A program made the position numbers and the translations under genes. From the NCBI GenBank assembly GCA_934692675.1, contig CAKUUD010000003.1, positions 186,001 through 250,000 on the forward strand: 64,000 nt of DNA, read 5' to 3'. Each line of letters opens with the position of its first letter. The first letter of the stretch is position 1. Source of the stretch: an uncultured Eubacteriales bacterium. GTDB lineage: Bacteria; Bacillota; Clostridia; Oscillospirales; Acutalibacteraceae. Below the pieces are notes generated by a model that was given only the letters and a program-made list of their open reading frames with translations, was not told where the DNA came from and did not search any database. This document shows positions 8,522 through 15,635 of the stretch, piece by piece.

Positions 8522-9417
8522 CAGTTTTCATACGGTATTCTGAAGTAATCCAGGTATTTCTCGAATGTATCCTGCGCCGACAGGCAGGTGTCGGTCAGAT
8601 AGCCCTTTTCCCGGTCCCACTCCTGCAGTCCGCGGTAATAGAACATTTTTATGCTGTCCTCAATAATAAACGGCACGATATTGTGTTTGAGACATTCCTT
8701 GAACATGATCAGCCGCCCGACACGCCCATTGCCGTCCTGGAAGGGGTGGATGCGCTCAAACCGCACATGGAACGCAAGGATATCTTCAAGCGTCACCGTT
8801 TCCTTGCCGTTATACTCGTCAAGCAGCCTTTTCATTTCCGCCGACACTTCCTCGGGCAAAGTGGTTTCCCGCCCGCCGACCTCATTCGGCATCTTTTTGT
8901 AATCACCAACGGCAAACCAGTCTTTCCTTGCGTCGCTTGTTCCGGTTTTCAGGATAAAATGCAGGTGTTTGATGAGTTTCTCGCTGAGCTGAGATTTTGC
9001 GTTTTCGATGACCTCGTCAATACAGCGGAAGTGATTGGCGGTTTCGATGATATCGTCCACACGCACGCCTTCCTCGGTAATGCCAACGGTGTTTGTTTCA
9101 AAAATAAAGCGCGTTTGATCATGGGTCAGGCGGCTGCCCTCCATATGATTGGAGTTGTAGGTCAGCTCCACCTGCACTGTATGGTAAATTCCGCCGTGGG
9201 TTTGACTGCGCTTTTCCTCTTTGAGAATATCCGCCAAAGTCTGCGGCGCAGGTTTGCTTTTATTGCTTCGCTCGGGTTTCTCGGCGTTTTCGGGAATGTT
9301 CCAGGTCTTGCCCGTCAGAAAAGCACCGGGGACGCGACCTGCCGCGCAGTAGTTGCGAACGCTGCGCTCGGAGGTGTTCCAAAGCGCCGCTATTTCTTTT
9401 ACGGATAAATATTTCAT
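8521..9417 (-). CDS. Fic-domain protein with N-terminal HTH (probable AMP transferase)
   Basis: Fic proteins usually transfer AMP from ATP to hydroxyl side chains of target proteins. The 298-residue product has an N-terminal excisionase/MerR-like HTH (SVKEIAALWNTSERSVRNY), the full catalytic motif HPFQDGNGRVGR (about residues 220-231), and an upstream TYNSNHMEG segment matching the (S/T)xxxE(G/N) inhibitory motif that marks class II, self-inhibited Fic proteins. The ATG at 9417 has a GGAGGG site 8 bases upstream. The gene is visibly richer in G+C than its AT-rich neighbours and is the only long minus-strand gene of the accessory region, so it is probably acquired. The promoter carries an inverted repeat. 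The target protein is unknown. Confidence 0.9.
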   Translation of the reverse strand: MKYLSVKEIAALWNTSERSVRNYCAAGRVPGAFLTGKTWNIPENAEKPERSNKSKPAPQTLADILKEEKRSQTHGGIYHTVQVELTYNSNHMEGSRLTHDQTRFIFETNTVGITEEGVRVDDIIETANHFRCIDEVIENAKSQLSEKLIKHLHFILKTGTSDARKDWFAVGDYKKMPNEVGGRETTLPEEVSAEMKRLLDEYNGKETVTLEDILAFHVRFERIHPFQDGNGRVGRLIMFKECLKHNIVPFIIEDSIKMFYYRGLQEWDREKGYLTDTCLSAQDTFEKYLDYFRIPYEN

Positions 9418-9445
9418 ATTCCTGCCCTCCGAAGTTTCTGCTATT

Positions 9446-9474
9446 AGTATACTATATTATCGGCAAAAAATCAA
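9446..9474 (-). promoter_or_regulatory. Promoter of the Fic gene
   Basis: Reading the minus strand, TTGATT (9474-9469) and TATACT (9451-9446) are separated by exactly 17 bases, close to the sigma-A consensus. The spacer contains one arm of a 13-bp inverted repeat. Confidence 0.65.
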
Positions 9475-9513
9475 TCATCTAAAATCTGTTTTCACATATA
9501 TTTTTGCCGATAA
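9457..9513. promoter_or_regulatory. 13-bp inverted repeat, operator candidate at the Fic promoter
   Basis: TTATCGGCAAAAA (9457-9469) is repeated as its exact complement at 9501-9513, 31 bases apart. The first arm fills the spacer between the -35 and -10 boxes and the second lies just upstream. This is the layout of a repressor site, and the HTH of the Fic protein itself is a reasonable candidate binder. A 57-base span could also permit binding of a dimer of dimers. Confidence 0.5.
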
Positions 9514-9822
9514 CGGCAGTTTTAATTCCGACCCCCGCATTTTCCTACACGACTTTGGGTGCAGTCCGGCATAACCGGTGCCTTTCACGCACTGCCAAAA
9601 GCGTGATTTTGGGACGAAAAATCGCTCGGTTCTATCAAAAATTCTAATAGGCTTTTCCGAAAATTCGTTAGAACTCGGCGAAATCGGAGGAGACTCTCGA
9701 ACTCGGATTTTCACTCGTTTTCGATGCAAAGAGGTGCGGAAAGCTTTGAAAACACGGCATTTTCGGGGTTCTCATATCTGTCTTTATCTTCCGTCAAATT
9801 CCGCCAAGTTCGGTTTTTACCA
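9514..9822. other. Non-coding stretch at the island boundary
   Basis: No gene is supported here. The open frames on both strands lack ribosome-binding sites and their peptides look random. Base composition is mixed and more G+C-rich than the core genome. There is an imperfect palindrome near 9642-9675 (TTCTAA ... TTTTCCGAAAA ... TTAGAA). The position next to the tRNA fragment fits the end region of an integrated element. Confidence 0.45.
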
Positions 9823-9883
9823 CTTGACTCGAAATCAGTTTGCGGGCAACCGCACGTGGGTTCGAATCCCACTCGCTCCGCCA
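9823..9883 (+). pseudogene. 3' fragment of tRNA-Ser(CGA): probable attachment-site remnant
   Basis: The sequence contains, in order, a 7-base anticodon loop CTCGAAA with anticodon CGA, a serine-type long variable arm (TGCGG-GCAA-CCGCA), a perfect T arm (GTGGG-TTCGAAT-CCCAC, 9856-9872), the acceptor strand TCGCTCC, discriminator G and encoded CCA (9881-9883). The matching 5' acceptor strand (GGAGCGA) and D arm are absent upstream, so this cannot be a working tRNA. A 3' tRNA fragment starting around the anticodon stem is what remains at the far end of an element that integrated into a tRNA gene. The intact tRNA-Ser is expected to the left of the window. Confidence 0.8.
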
Positions 9884-9886
9884 TAT

Positions 9887-9922
9887 AAAATCAGCAAATC
9901 TTGTAAAAGGTTTGCTGATTTT
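9887..9922 (+). terminator. Terminator of the former tRNA-Ser gene
   Basis: A perfect 12-bp stem AAAATCAGCAAA / TTTGCTGATTTT with a 12-base loop begins 4 bases after the CCA end and is followed by GCTTTTATATT. It is the natural tRNA terminator, supporting the view that sequence right of 9,883 is the original chromosome. Confidence 0.75.
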
Positions 9923-10003
9923 GCTTTTATATTACAAAATAACATAAACATCTTTCGGGTTTTTATCAATAATGTTTAATTCTTATAAAACATTTTATAT
10001 AAA

Positions 10004-10033
10004 TTGACATTTAATGAAAAATAAATGTATATT
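10004..10033 (+). promoter_or_regulatory. Promoter upstream of the giant repeat-protein gene
   Basis: A consensus TTGACA (10004-10009) is followed after 18 bases by TATATT (10028-10033). The ATG of the gene lies 36 bases further on, behind a GGAGGG site at about 10055. Confidence 0.65.
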
Positions 10034-10068
10034 ATATCCATATATTTTTTTAAAATGGAGGGTAAAAT

Positions 10069-10980
10069 ATGAAAATTGAAGAATTGTATAGTAAATTAGC
10101 AGAACATAAACCGGAAGGTGTAGTAAAGGAAGGCAAAGAGTGGTCTAAAGGCGTGCTGAAAGCATTGTGTGATTGGAAAGGCACAAGTTTTAGTGATTTA
10201 TGTAAAGCCATAGGATATGATGAACTTGACAACAGTATAAAATCCTATTTAGAAACTTATTTCAAAAGGGCTAAGGATGGCACCCTTAAAGCTGGTGGCA
10301 AAGGTGATTTTGCAAATCAATGGATAGAGTGGAATAAGATGATTAAGGACAATAAAAGCATCAAAGAAGCTTCTAATGGTAAGCCGCAAGATGAGCTTAA
10401 AGAAGACGGATGGAGAAATATTGAAAGTATAGTTGGTTCATTAGCAGTGGGTCTTGGGGAACAGATTGAAAATGTAATACGCGAAAAAAGAGAAGAAGCA
10501 GAAGAGGAAGCCGCAGCATTAGAAGATGCGAAAAAATACCTAGATGATATGAAAGAATCAAGAAAAAAGGAAATAGAAAAAGAAAAGGAAAGAGTAGCAG
10601 GAATAGCAGCAAGGGAGAAAGAATTACAATTCGGCAACGGAGACGTAAATTTTGAAGACCTAGTAAAAAAATTGCATGATGTATATGGCGTCAAATTGAA
10701 TTCCACCGATACTCTTCAAAAGTGGTTTAGTAGAGCAATATCGTATACAGATGATGAACGTGGCTTTACTATGAGATACATGCCCTATGCTCCGATTGGG
10801 TCCTTTATTGAACTGAATAGGAGTGAGGAAGATATTATCAAAGAAAAAAATTGTACCAAGAGATGTCGAATTATTGTTCTAAGTACGGAGCGCTTGAAGA
10901 ACGCCTCCCAAAACCAAATTTTGAAAATAGAACTTATGATAAGGAGAATATCTCAAGCAAAGATGCAAAAGAACTGGTAG
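10069..10980 (+). CDS. Giant repeat protein, N-terminal segment
   Basis: The ATG at 10069 has a strong GGAGGG site. Residues 3-65 form the first copy of a repeat with the core L-x-x-L ... EW-S-K-G-V-L. Residues about 140-190 form a strongly charged coiled coil (REKREEAEEEAAALEDAKKY and following). Residues 195-235 are a second repeat copy (FEDLVKKLHDVYG ... KWFSRAI). The last 43 residues in this frame, after the A7 run at 10844-10850, look unlike the rest and are probably not the intended sequence; the frame of the next segment fits better. I do not recognise the family. Confidence 0.65.
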   Translation: MKIEELYSKLAEHKPEGVVKEGKEWSKGVLKALCDWKGTSFSDLCKAIGYDELDNSIKSYLETYFKRAKDGTLKAGGKGDFANQWIEWNKMIKDNKSIKEASNGKPQDELKEDGWRNIESIVGSLAVGLGEQIENVIREKREEAEEEAAALEDAKKYLDDMKESRKKEIEKEKERVAGIAAREKELQFGNGDVNFEDLVKKLHDVYGVKLNSTDTLQKWFSRAISYTDDERGFTMRYMPYAPIGSFIELNRSEEDIIKEKNCTKRCRIIVLSTERLKNASQNQILKIELMIRRISQAKMQKNW

Positions 10981-12010
10981 AGCTATTCAAAGAAATGAAC
11001 AAATATGCGCAGAAAATCAGAGTGGAATTGAATGGATATGAACTTAAACCTAAATGTGTAAAATTAAGCGAATTAATTGAGGAGTTGAACAAGAAATATA
11101 ATTATAAATCAAATAAGGACGGTGCAAAATGGTTTGATAAAGCATTAAGGAGTGTTGTATTATATTTAGAAAAAAATCAAAAAGACCACTACCTCACGCT
11201 AATCGAATGCTTTTATGATATCAACGAAGAAGAAAGAAAGATTATTAATAAGGATATAAAAAGAAACTCAGGTTCATCAGTGTTTGACAGAATGAGTGAA
11301 GGCGTTACGCGCGATAAAGATAAAATGATAGCTGGCTGTAAGTTAGCCATAGTACTGGCAAATGAATTTAAAAATAATAAAGATACTGAGATTGAAGAAG
11401 AACAGGCAAAATTGGTCGAAAAAGCGTTTACGGAGGTATGGCTTATAGTGGCGTCAGTCCTTCAAAGAGTAGACGATTGTATAAGGGAGAATGCTGACAA
11501 AAAGCCTCTTGATAAAGTTTATTCTGAGTTAGCTGCGCGATTTAAAAGGAAAGACTCACCAAAAACTGATGAAGAATGGTTTAAGGAAGTAATTGCATCG
11601 CTGGAAAATTATGGTGATTACGAGGACAAGGTTCGTGCTTTGGTTGGGGACGACAAGTTTGATGTAGGTGATTGGAAAGAACTGTTTGCACAAGAGTGGA
11701 ATAAAAAGTTTTGCTCACTAGTAAACAAAAAACAAGAAATTATAAAAAAAGTAAAAGAGCGTTCTGATGCAAAGAAAGATAATATATCAGATTTAGATTA
11801 TTATGAAATTTCCTCACTCTTTGGTGAGACATTTAGTAGAGGTTGCTATGTAGACAAGTTATTAGAATATAAGAGATTAAACACAGCTGTAAAAGTTGAA
11901 GATGTCTCCAACGAACTCGGCAAAATGTATAACAAAACGGGAAGCAATAACCAGGACTGGTGTAAAGAAATAATTGAAAAACTTGGCGATAAAAATTCAT
12001 TCGATGAAAT
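10072..12010 (+). repeat. Five degenerate copies of an N-terminal protein repeat
   Basis: By eye, five segments beginning near 10072, 10651, 11059, 11504 and 11895 share an alpha-helical pattern: h-x-x-L-x-x-L/h-x-x-x-Y/F, a short polar linker, then W followed by F, C or S, K/D, and I/V-x-x-L. Examples are KWFSRAI, KWFDKAL, EWFKEVI and DWCKEII. Spacing is irregular (about 390-580 bases), so these are ancient protein repeats and not tandem DNA repeats. Confidence 0.5.
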
Positions 12011-13844
12011 AGCTTTTATTGTCGGATATAATTTTGGTGATTATGACTATGTGAGGAAAATTTCGCCTAAAGAGGAATATCATAAATACGAATACAGCAA
12101 AGCAGAGATAATCAAAGGTACTAATAAGGAAGTAAAAAGGTGTTTAGATGTTGCCAAAGCTTCGATAGAGGACATTAAGGATTGGGCAAAAGCAGATAAA
12201 GTATTAAGAAAAGCATCTGATTTAATAAAAGAAGTATTTAGTATTTACCTTGGCACAAACTATAAGTACGGCGTAGGGTGTATGGCAGAAATTTTAGAAA
12301 AATGCAAAAATAGCTTTGAAGAAAAATTCGGTTTCTTTTTGGATAAAGAGCTAAATAAAAATTTAAATGAGTATTATGAGAGATTTAAAAAATTCGTCAG
12401 TGTTCAAGATACTTTCTTGAACGATAAAAAGGACGGCTTTACCACATGTGATAGATTAGTATATGATTACAGGAAGAAAGTTCTGCCGGGCCTTGACGAA
12501 AGATTAAAAAGGATTATGAAAACCAAAGAAGATGTTATTGACGGATTAAAAGCGTCGGGATACACCGAAAAATTTAAGAATTTTGAAAAGGTGAAAGGCT
12601 TTAAAGATTTTGAATCTAATAATATTCAAGCATTGAAGTTAGGAGCGGTGGTCCAGATCTTGTTAGAAGATGGTGTGGCAGGAAATAGAGGAAAAAATGT
12701 TAAAAATGCTGCAAATGCTACAATAGGAGCAATCGGAAAATCATTAAGAGTAAGCGGTATAGACAAAACCGATGAGCGTGATTTTAGCAAATTTACACTG
12801 AAAGCAGACGCACAAGGTAAGGATTTGCATGATAAAGACATAAAGGAGCGAGTTAATTATGCTATAATAGAACTGATTAACCGTTTATCGACATCCGTAG
12901 AAAGAGCTGTCGAGGTGGATAATGATCGGTACGATACCCGTTTTTTGGTAGATATATTTTTAAAAAAAGTATCTAAAGCATTAGATGGGTATGGATTAAG
13001 AGAGGATACAAAAGATTACCAGGAGGCAGAAGACTCCAATCTGAAAATAAAACTTGTAGATGAATGGATAACTCTGAGAGAGTACAGTTACAAAGAAAAA
13101 AGTTCAACTGCAACTTGGATTCGAAATCTGAGCAATGAAGTTGATTCGATGTTGGAGTCAAAAATTAATCCTGAGGATAAAATTAAAAGGTTCAAAAAGA
13201 AATTACTTGATATCCCGAAAATGAGTAGTTCGAAGGCATCCATTAATGATGCAGATGTAAAGAAAGGTATAAAAAATTTGGCAGAAGAATTGGATAAATT
13301 TTTGGAAGGAATTAAAGGTGAAAATAAATATTCGATAGAGTTTGCAACTAAAAGGGGTACCTATACAGAAGGAGAAGGAGAAGAAAAAAAAGAAGTTGAA
13401 ATAGATAAGAAAGGCATAGTAATTTGTCTTACAAATATGATTTACAATTGGGACCGCGCCCTTGGTAAAAATGGCAACCCTGCGGCTTTACAAGCAGGGA
13501 CGATTTACGATACTTTGAGAAGTATAGTTATAGATGGCGGCATAAATAGTGGGGTGATTATTGAAAATTATAGATGGAAAAAAGGAAGCAAAACTGCAGA
13601 GTGGCTGAACAAAATAGAAGACGATATAGTAAAGAAATCTAAAAAGCTCGACCCGATGGAGTACCTGACAAACTTCAGGAAAAATGTTAACGCATTTCCT
13701 AGTTTTACTTTCAAAAAGGCCGCAGTTAAATTTGATGAAGTTCAAAAAGCCATAGGAAGACTTAATACTGCCTTAGACCACAGAATCGGACAACTTGCAG
13801 CTAGGTTGGTATTTGAAATAAATTCGGCTTTGAAATCTGAATAA
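10851..13844 (+). CDS. Giant repeat protein, central segment
   Basis: This is 997 codons from a TTG that has no Shine-Dalgarno sequence, so it is unlikely to be started independently; it is most likely read, if at all, by slipping from the previous segment. It contains repeat copies 3-5 (around 11059, 11504 and 11895, each with an aromatic W-F or W-C core), long helical charged stretches, and further on a second repeat family marked by FT-F/L-K-A (around 12790, 13110 and 13596). There are no cysteine clusters, nuclease or ATPase motifs, and no export signal. The frame ends at TAA 13842-13844, after which it remains open. Confidence 0.65.
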   Translation: MYQEMSNYCSKYGALEERLPKPNFENRTYDKENISSKDAKELVELFKEMNKYAQKIRVELNGYELKPKCVKLSELIEELNKKYNYKSNKDGAKWFDKALRSVVLYLEKNQKDHYLTLIECFYDINEEERKIINKDIKRNSGSSVFDRMSEGVTRDKDKMIAGCKLAIVLANEFKNNKDTEIEEEQAKLVEKAFTEVWLIVASVLQRVDDCIRENADKKPLDKVYSELAARFKRKDSPKTDEEWFKEVIASLENYGDYEDKVRALVGDDKFDVGDWKELFAQEWNKKFCSLVNKKQEIIKKVKERSDAKKDNISDLDYYEISSLFGETFSRGCYVDKLLEYKRLNTAVKVEDVSNELGKMYNKTGSNNQDWCKEIIEKLGDKNSFDEIAFIVGYNFGDYDYVRKISPKEEYHKYEYSKAEIIKGTNKEVKRCLDVAKASIEDIKDWAKADKVLRKASDLIKEVFSIYLGTNYKYGVGCMAEILEKCKNSFEEKFGFFLDKELNKNLNEYYERFKKFVSVQDTFLNDKKDGFTTCDRLVYDYRKKVLPGLDERLKRIMKTKEDVIDGLKASGYTEKFKNFEKVKGFKDFESNNIQALKLGAVVQILLEDGVAGNRGKNVKNAANATIGAIGKSLRVSGIDKTDERDFSKFTLKADAQGKDLHDKDIKERVNYAIIELINRLSTSVERAVEVDNDRYDTRFLVDIFLKKVSKALDGYGLREDTKDYQEAEDSNLKIKLVDEWITLREYSYKEKSSTATWIRNLSNEVDSMLESKINPEDKIKRFKKKLLDIPKMSSSKASINDADVKKGIKNLAEELDKFLEGIKGENKYSIEFATKRGTYTEGEGEEKKEVEIDKKGIVICLTNMIYNWDRALGKNGNPAALQAGTIYDTLRSIVIDGGINSGVIIENYRWKKGSKTAEWLNKIEDDIVKKSKKLDPMEYLTNFRKNVNAFPSFTFKKAAVKFDEVQKAIGRLNTALDHRIGQLAARLVFEINSALKSE

Positions 13845-14540
13845 GATTTTAGAGATAAACTGGTAGAAATTTGCAATGATATTAGGCTTGAAAATTTTCA
13901 AGGCTATGGTCGCTATTTCTTAATCGGAAGTGAAAATCGTAAGAAATTAGATGCTCTGATAAACAGCAGAACTCCCGACAGCACTCTGGCGGCGTTGAAT
14001 GTATTTGAAAAGTCATTCAATAAGTATCTTAAAAATATCTTTGAGAAAAATGGTATGAAGTTTACAACAAATCCTATCACTTTAGAAAAAACTTCTGAAA
14101 AAGAAGTCGATGAGACTATGGTCGCGCTAAGCCTTGATACAAAGGAATTTAAAAAATCTCTTGAAGATAAAGCTATTACTACATCCAAAAAAGGAACTAA
14201 AGATGAAAGGACAGAAGGCTTAAAAGGCATTTTAGATAGTTGGACTGAGACCATTAGCGCTTGGGCTGGCGTAGACGGTTTGGAATTGGCCAAGGGTATT
14301 CAAAAAGGTATATCCGACAATAGGAGAGACTGGGGTTCCAGCGGAGAAACACAAAAATGGCTAATGAGAGTATCAAATTCTTGCCCGGAGTCCGTCAAGA
14401 AAAAATATAATCCGGTTCAAATTTTGGAAGAACTTAGGAAGGCAGTCAGTTCGGTTCCTAAATTTACCTTTAAAGAAGCAGCAATTAAAAATTCGGAAGT
14501 TAAAGGAAAGATTGATGATCTCGTTGAATTAATTAAAGGT
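12760..14540 (+). repeat. C-terminal repeat family of the giant protein (three to four copies)
   Basis: Three copies share W-I/L-x-x-L/I/V, about 20 residues, then an N/D-P, an F/L-R/K-K segment, P-x-FTFK-x-A and a following D/E-V-x-x-x-I helix. They centre near 13110-13300 (weakest at the FTFK position), 13596-13750 and 14350-14530. A partial fourth, FTLKADAQ ... ERVNYAI, lies near 12790. The TAA at 13842 falls between the last two full copies. Confidence 0.5.
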
Positions 14541-14897
14541 AGAAAAAAGAAATTCCAAGAAGAATTTAAAGAAACATTTGAAGGAGAGTTTAAGAAGTGG
14601 AAACCTAGCGACAATTTATGGAGCTCAGGCGCCGAGACTCTTCTCCCGGTGATTAACAGAATTTGTTCTGATGAAGCTTATGAAAACAAAAATTATTTTG
14701 AGGAAGGTACTCCGATGTATGTTGCTGCAGATAATTTCAAAGACATACTTAAAGATATAATCTCTTGTCACGGTAATGGTACTCCAAAGTATGACAAATG
14801 TGTAAAAAAATTAGCAAAACCTTGGAAGGAGTTAAAGAAAGCCATAAACAAAGGCGTAATGATTTCGATTGACGTAGATTTGCCTGAATTAAAATAA
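13995..14897 (+). CDS. Giant repeat protein, C-terminal segment
   Basis: The frame is open from 13845; the first possible start is a TTG at 13995 without a convincing ribosome-binding site, so separate translation is doubtful. It carries another copy of the C-terminal repeat (QKWLMRV ... FTFKEAAIKNSEV, about 14350-14530), clearly matching the copy just before the TAA (AEWLNKI ... FTFKKAAVKFDEV). The end is DVDLPELK. The repeat relation across the stop is the main evidence that the two segments belong to one gene. Confidence 0.6.
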   Translation: MNVFEKSFNKYLKNIFEKNGMKFTTNPITLEKTSEKEVDETMVALSLDTKEFKKSLEDKAITTSKKGTKDERTEGLKGILDSWTETISAWAGVDGLELAKGIQKGISDNRRDWGSSGETQKWLMRVSNSCPESVKKKYNPVQILEELRKAVSSVPKFTFKEAAIKNSEVKGKIDDLVELIKGRKKKFQEEFKETFEGEFKKWKPSDNLWSSGAETLLPVINRICSDEAYENKNYFEEGTPMYVAADNFKDILKDIISCHGNGTPKYDKCVKKLAKPWKELKKAINKGVMISIDVDLPELK

Positions 14898-14912
14898 TAA
14901 AATGTATTTTTT

Positions 14913-14946
14913 AAAGGCTACCCGGTGGCTATCCTGGGTGGCCTTT
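14913..14946 (+). terminator. Terminator after the giant repeat-protein gene
   Basis: AAAGGCTACCCGG pairs with CCTGGGTGGCCTTT across a short loop, with one G-T pair and one bulge, starting 16 bases after the stop at 14897. The T tail is weak (GCTTATT). Confidence 0.6.
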
Positions 14947-15056
14947 GCTTATTAAAACCATTTTTAAACATATATTAAGATAATTTTTGTACTTTAAATT
15001 TTCTCCGAAAAACTTTATACTATTCTATATGAATATTTTTAAAATAGGTGAAGAAT

Positions 15057-15617
15057 GTGAAAATGTATTTTTATTATGGAGTGATGGGCTCCAGTAAAAC
15101 AGCAAATGCGCTGATGAAAAAATTTAATTTTGAAGAGCGCGGAAGGAAAGTTGCTTTTTTAAAGCCAAGTTTAGATACCAGGAACGGAAAGACGTTAATT
15201 AAATCTCGCATAGGTCTTTCGAGCGAAGCTTTTTTTCTGGATAGGTCAAAAAGCATCAAAGAAACTCTTGGCGACCCTTACAAATATGACACTATAATGA
15301 TAGACGAAGCGCAGTTCATGTCAACGTCTCAAGTTGATGAATTAAGAGAAATGGCAGATAATGGAATTATGGTAATGTGCTACGGATTGAAAACCGATTA
15401 CACCGGCCATCTTTTTGAAGGCAGCAAGCGTATTATAGAAGTTTGCGATACCATAAGAGAAATCCAATCCATGTGTAGCAAATGCGGAACCAAAGCAATA
15501 GTTAATGCTCGTTACCACGATGATACCATAATTTATCAAGGAGATATAATTGACATCGGAGGCGAGGATAAATACATAACTCTTTGCCACAAGTGTTGGA
15601 AAAAAGGCAAAATTTAA
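15057..15617 (+). CDS. tdk: Thymidine kinase (type II)
   Basis: Thymidine kinase phosphorylates thymidine with ATP for salvage into dTTP. The product shows the P-loop YGVMGSSKTA, the Walker B-like TIMIDEAQFM, the lid/substrate region and a zinc-binding pair CSKC ... CHKC, as in the homotetrameric bacterial enzyme. Length (about 185 residues) is normal. I prefer the GTG at 15057 (6 bases after AGGTG); the ATG at 15063 or GTG at 15048 are alternatives. It heads a tight run tdk-dnaB-tilS-hpt-ftsH-htrA on the same strand. Confidence 0.9.
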   Translation: MKMYFYYGVMGSSKTANALMKKFNFEERGRKVAFLKPSLDTRNGKTLIKSRIGLSSEAFFLDRSKSIKETLGDPYKYDTIMIDEAQFMSTSQVDELREMADNGIMVMCYGLKTDYTGHLFEGSKRIIEVCDTIREIQSMCSKCGTKAIVNARYHDDTIIYQGDIIDIGGEDKYITLCHKCWKKGKI

Positions 15618-15635
15618 TTTTAGGAGGGCGAAAAA

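Larger units (their letters stand above)
10069..14897 (+). pseudogene. Single giant repeat-protein gene split by a -1 frame change and an in-frame stop
   Basis: Three open segments (10069-10980, 10851-13844, 13845-14897) form one former or recoded gene. Segment 1 runs in one frame to the A7 run at 10844-10850. The next frame opens at exactly that point (TTG at 10851, no ribosome-binding site) and carries on the repeat pattern. The third segment is in the same frame as the second, with only the TAA at 13842-13844 between them; the 50 codons after it are open and protein-like. Undoing both events gives about 1,600 residues, rich in Lys and Glu, with no signal peptide or membrane segment. One promoter lies before and one terminator after. 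Function is unknown. True decay, recoding and assembly error are all possible. Confidence 0.7.

Noticed and set aside
8512..9408. A 298-codon plus-strand open frame exactly opposite the Fic gene
   Set aside because: Its peptide has no recognised domain, it mirrors the Fic gene on the other strand, and the Fic reading has all catalytic motifs, a promoter, ribosome-binding site and terminator.
9640..9730. Sequence on the minus strand resembling a T arm and acceptor end of another tRNA (GAGTTCGAGAGTCTCCTCCG)
   Set aside because: The T-arm stem does not pair properly and no other arms are present.
9578..9979. A 133-codon plus-strand frame running through the tRNA-Ser fragment
   Set aside because: It spans the T arm, the CCA end and a terminator and has no ribosome-binding site; the peptide is a by-product of a structural RNA remnant.
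10397..10706. Minus-strand frames opposite the coiled-coil part of the giant gene, rich in Leu, Phe and Ser
   Set aside because: They are complements of Glu/Lys-rich codons and carry no start signals; a membrane protein is not supported.
15057..15120. Thymidine kinase P-loop reads SSKT where SGKS/T is more familiar
   Set aside because: The remaining motifs are intact, and I believe this variant occurs in related clostridial enzymes; it is not evidence of a dead enzyme.
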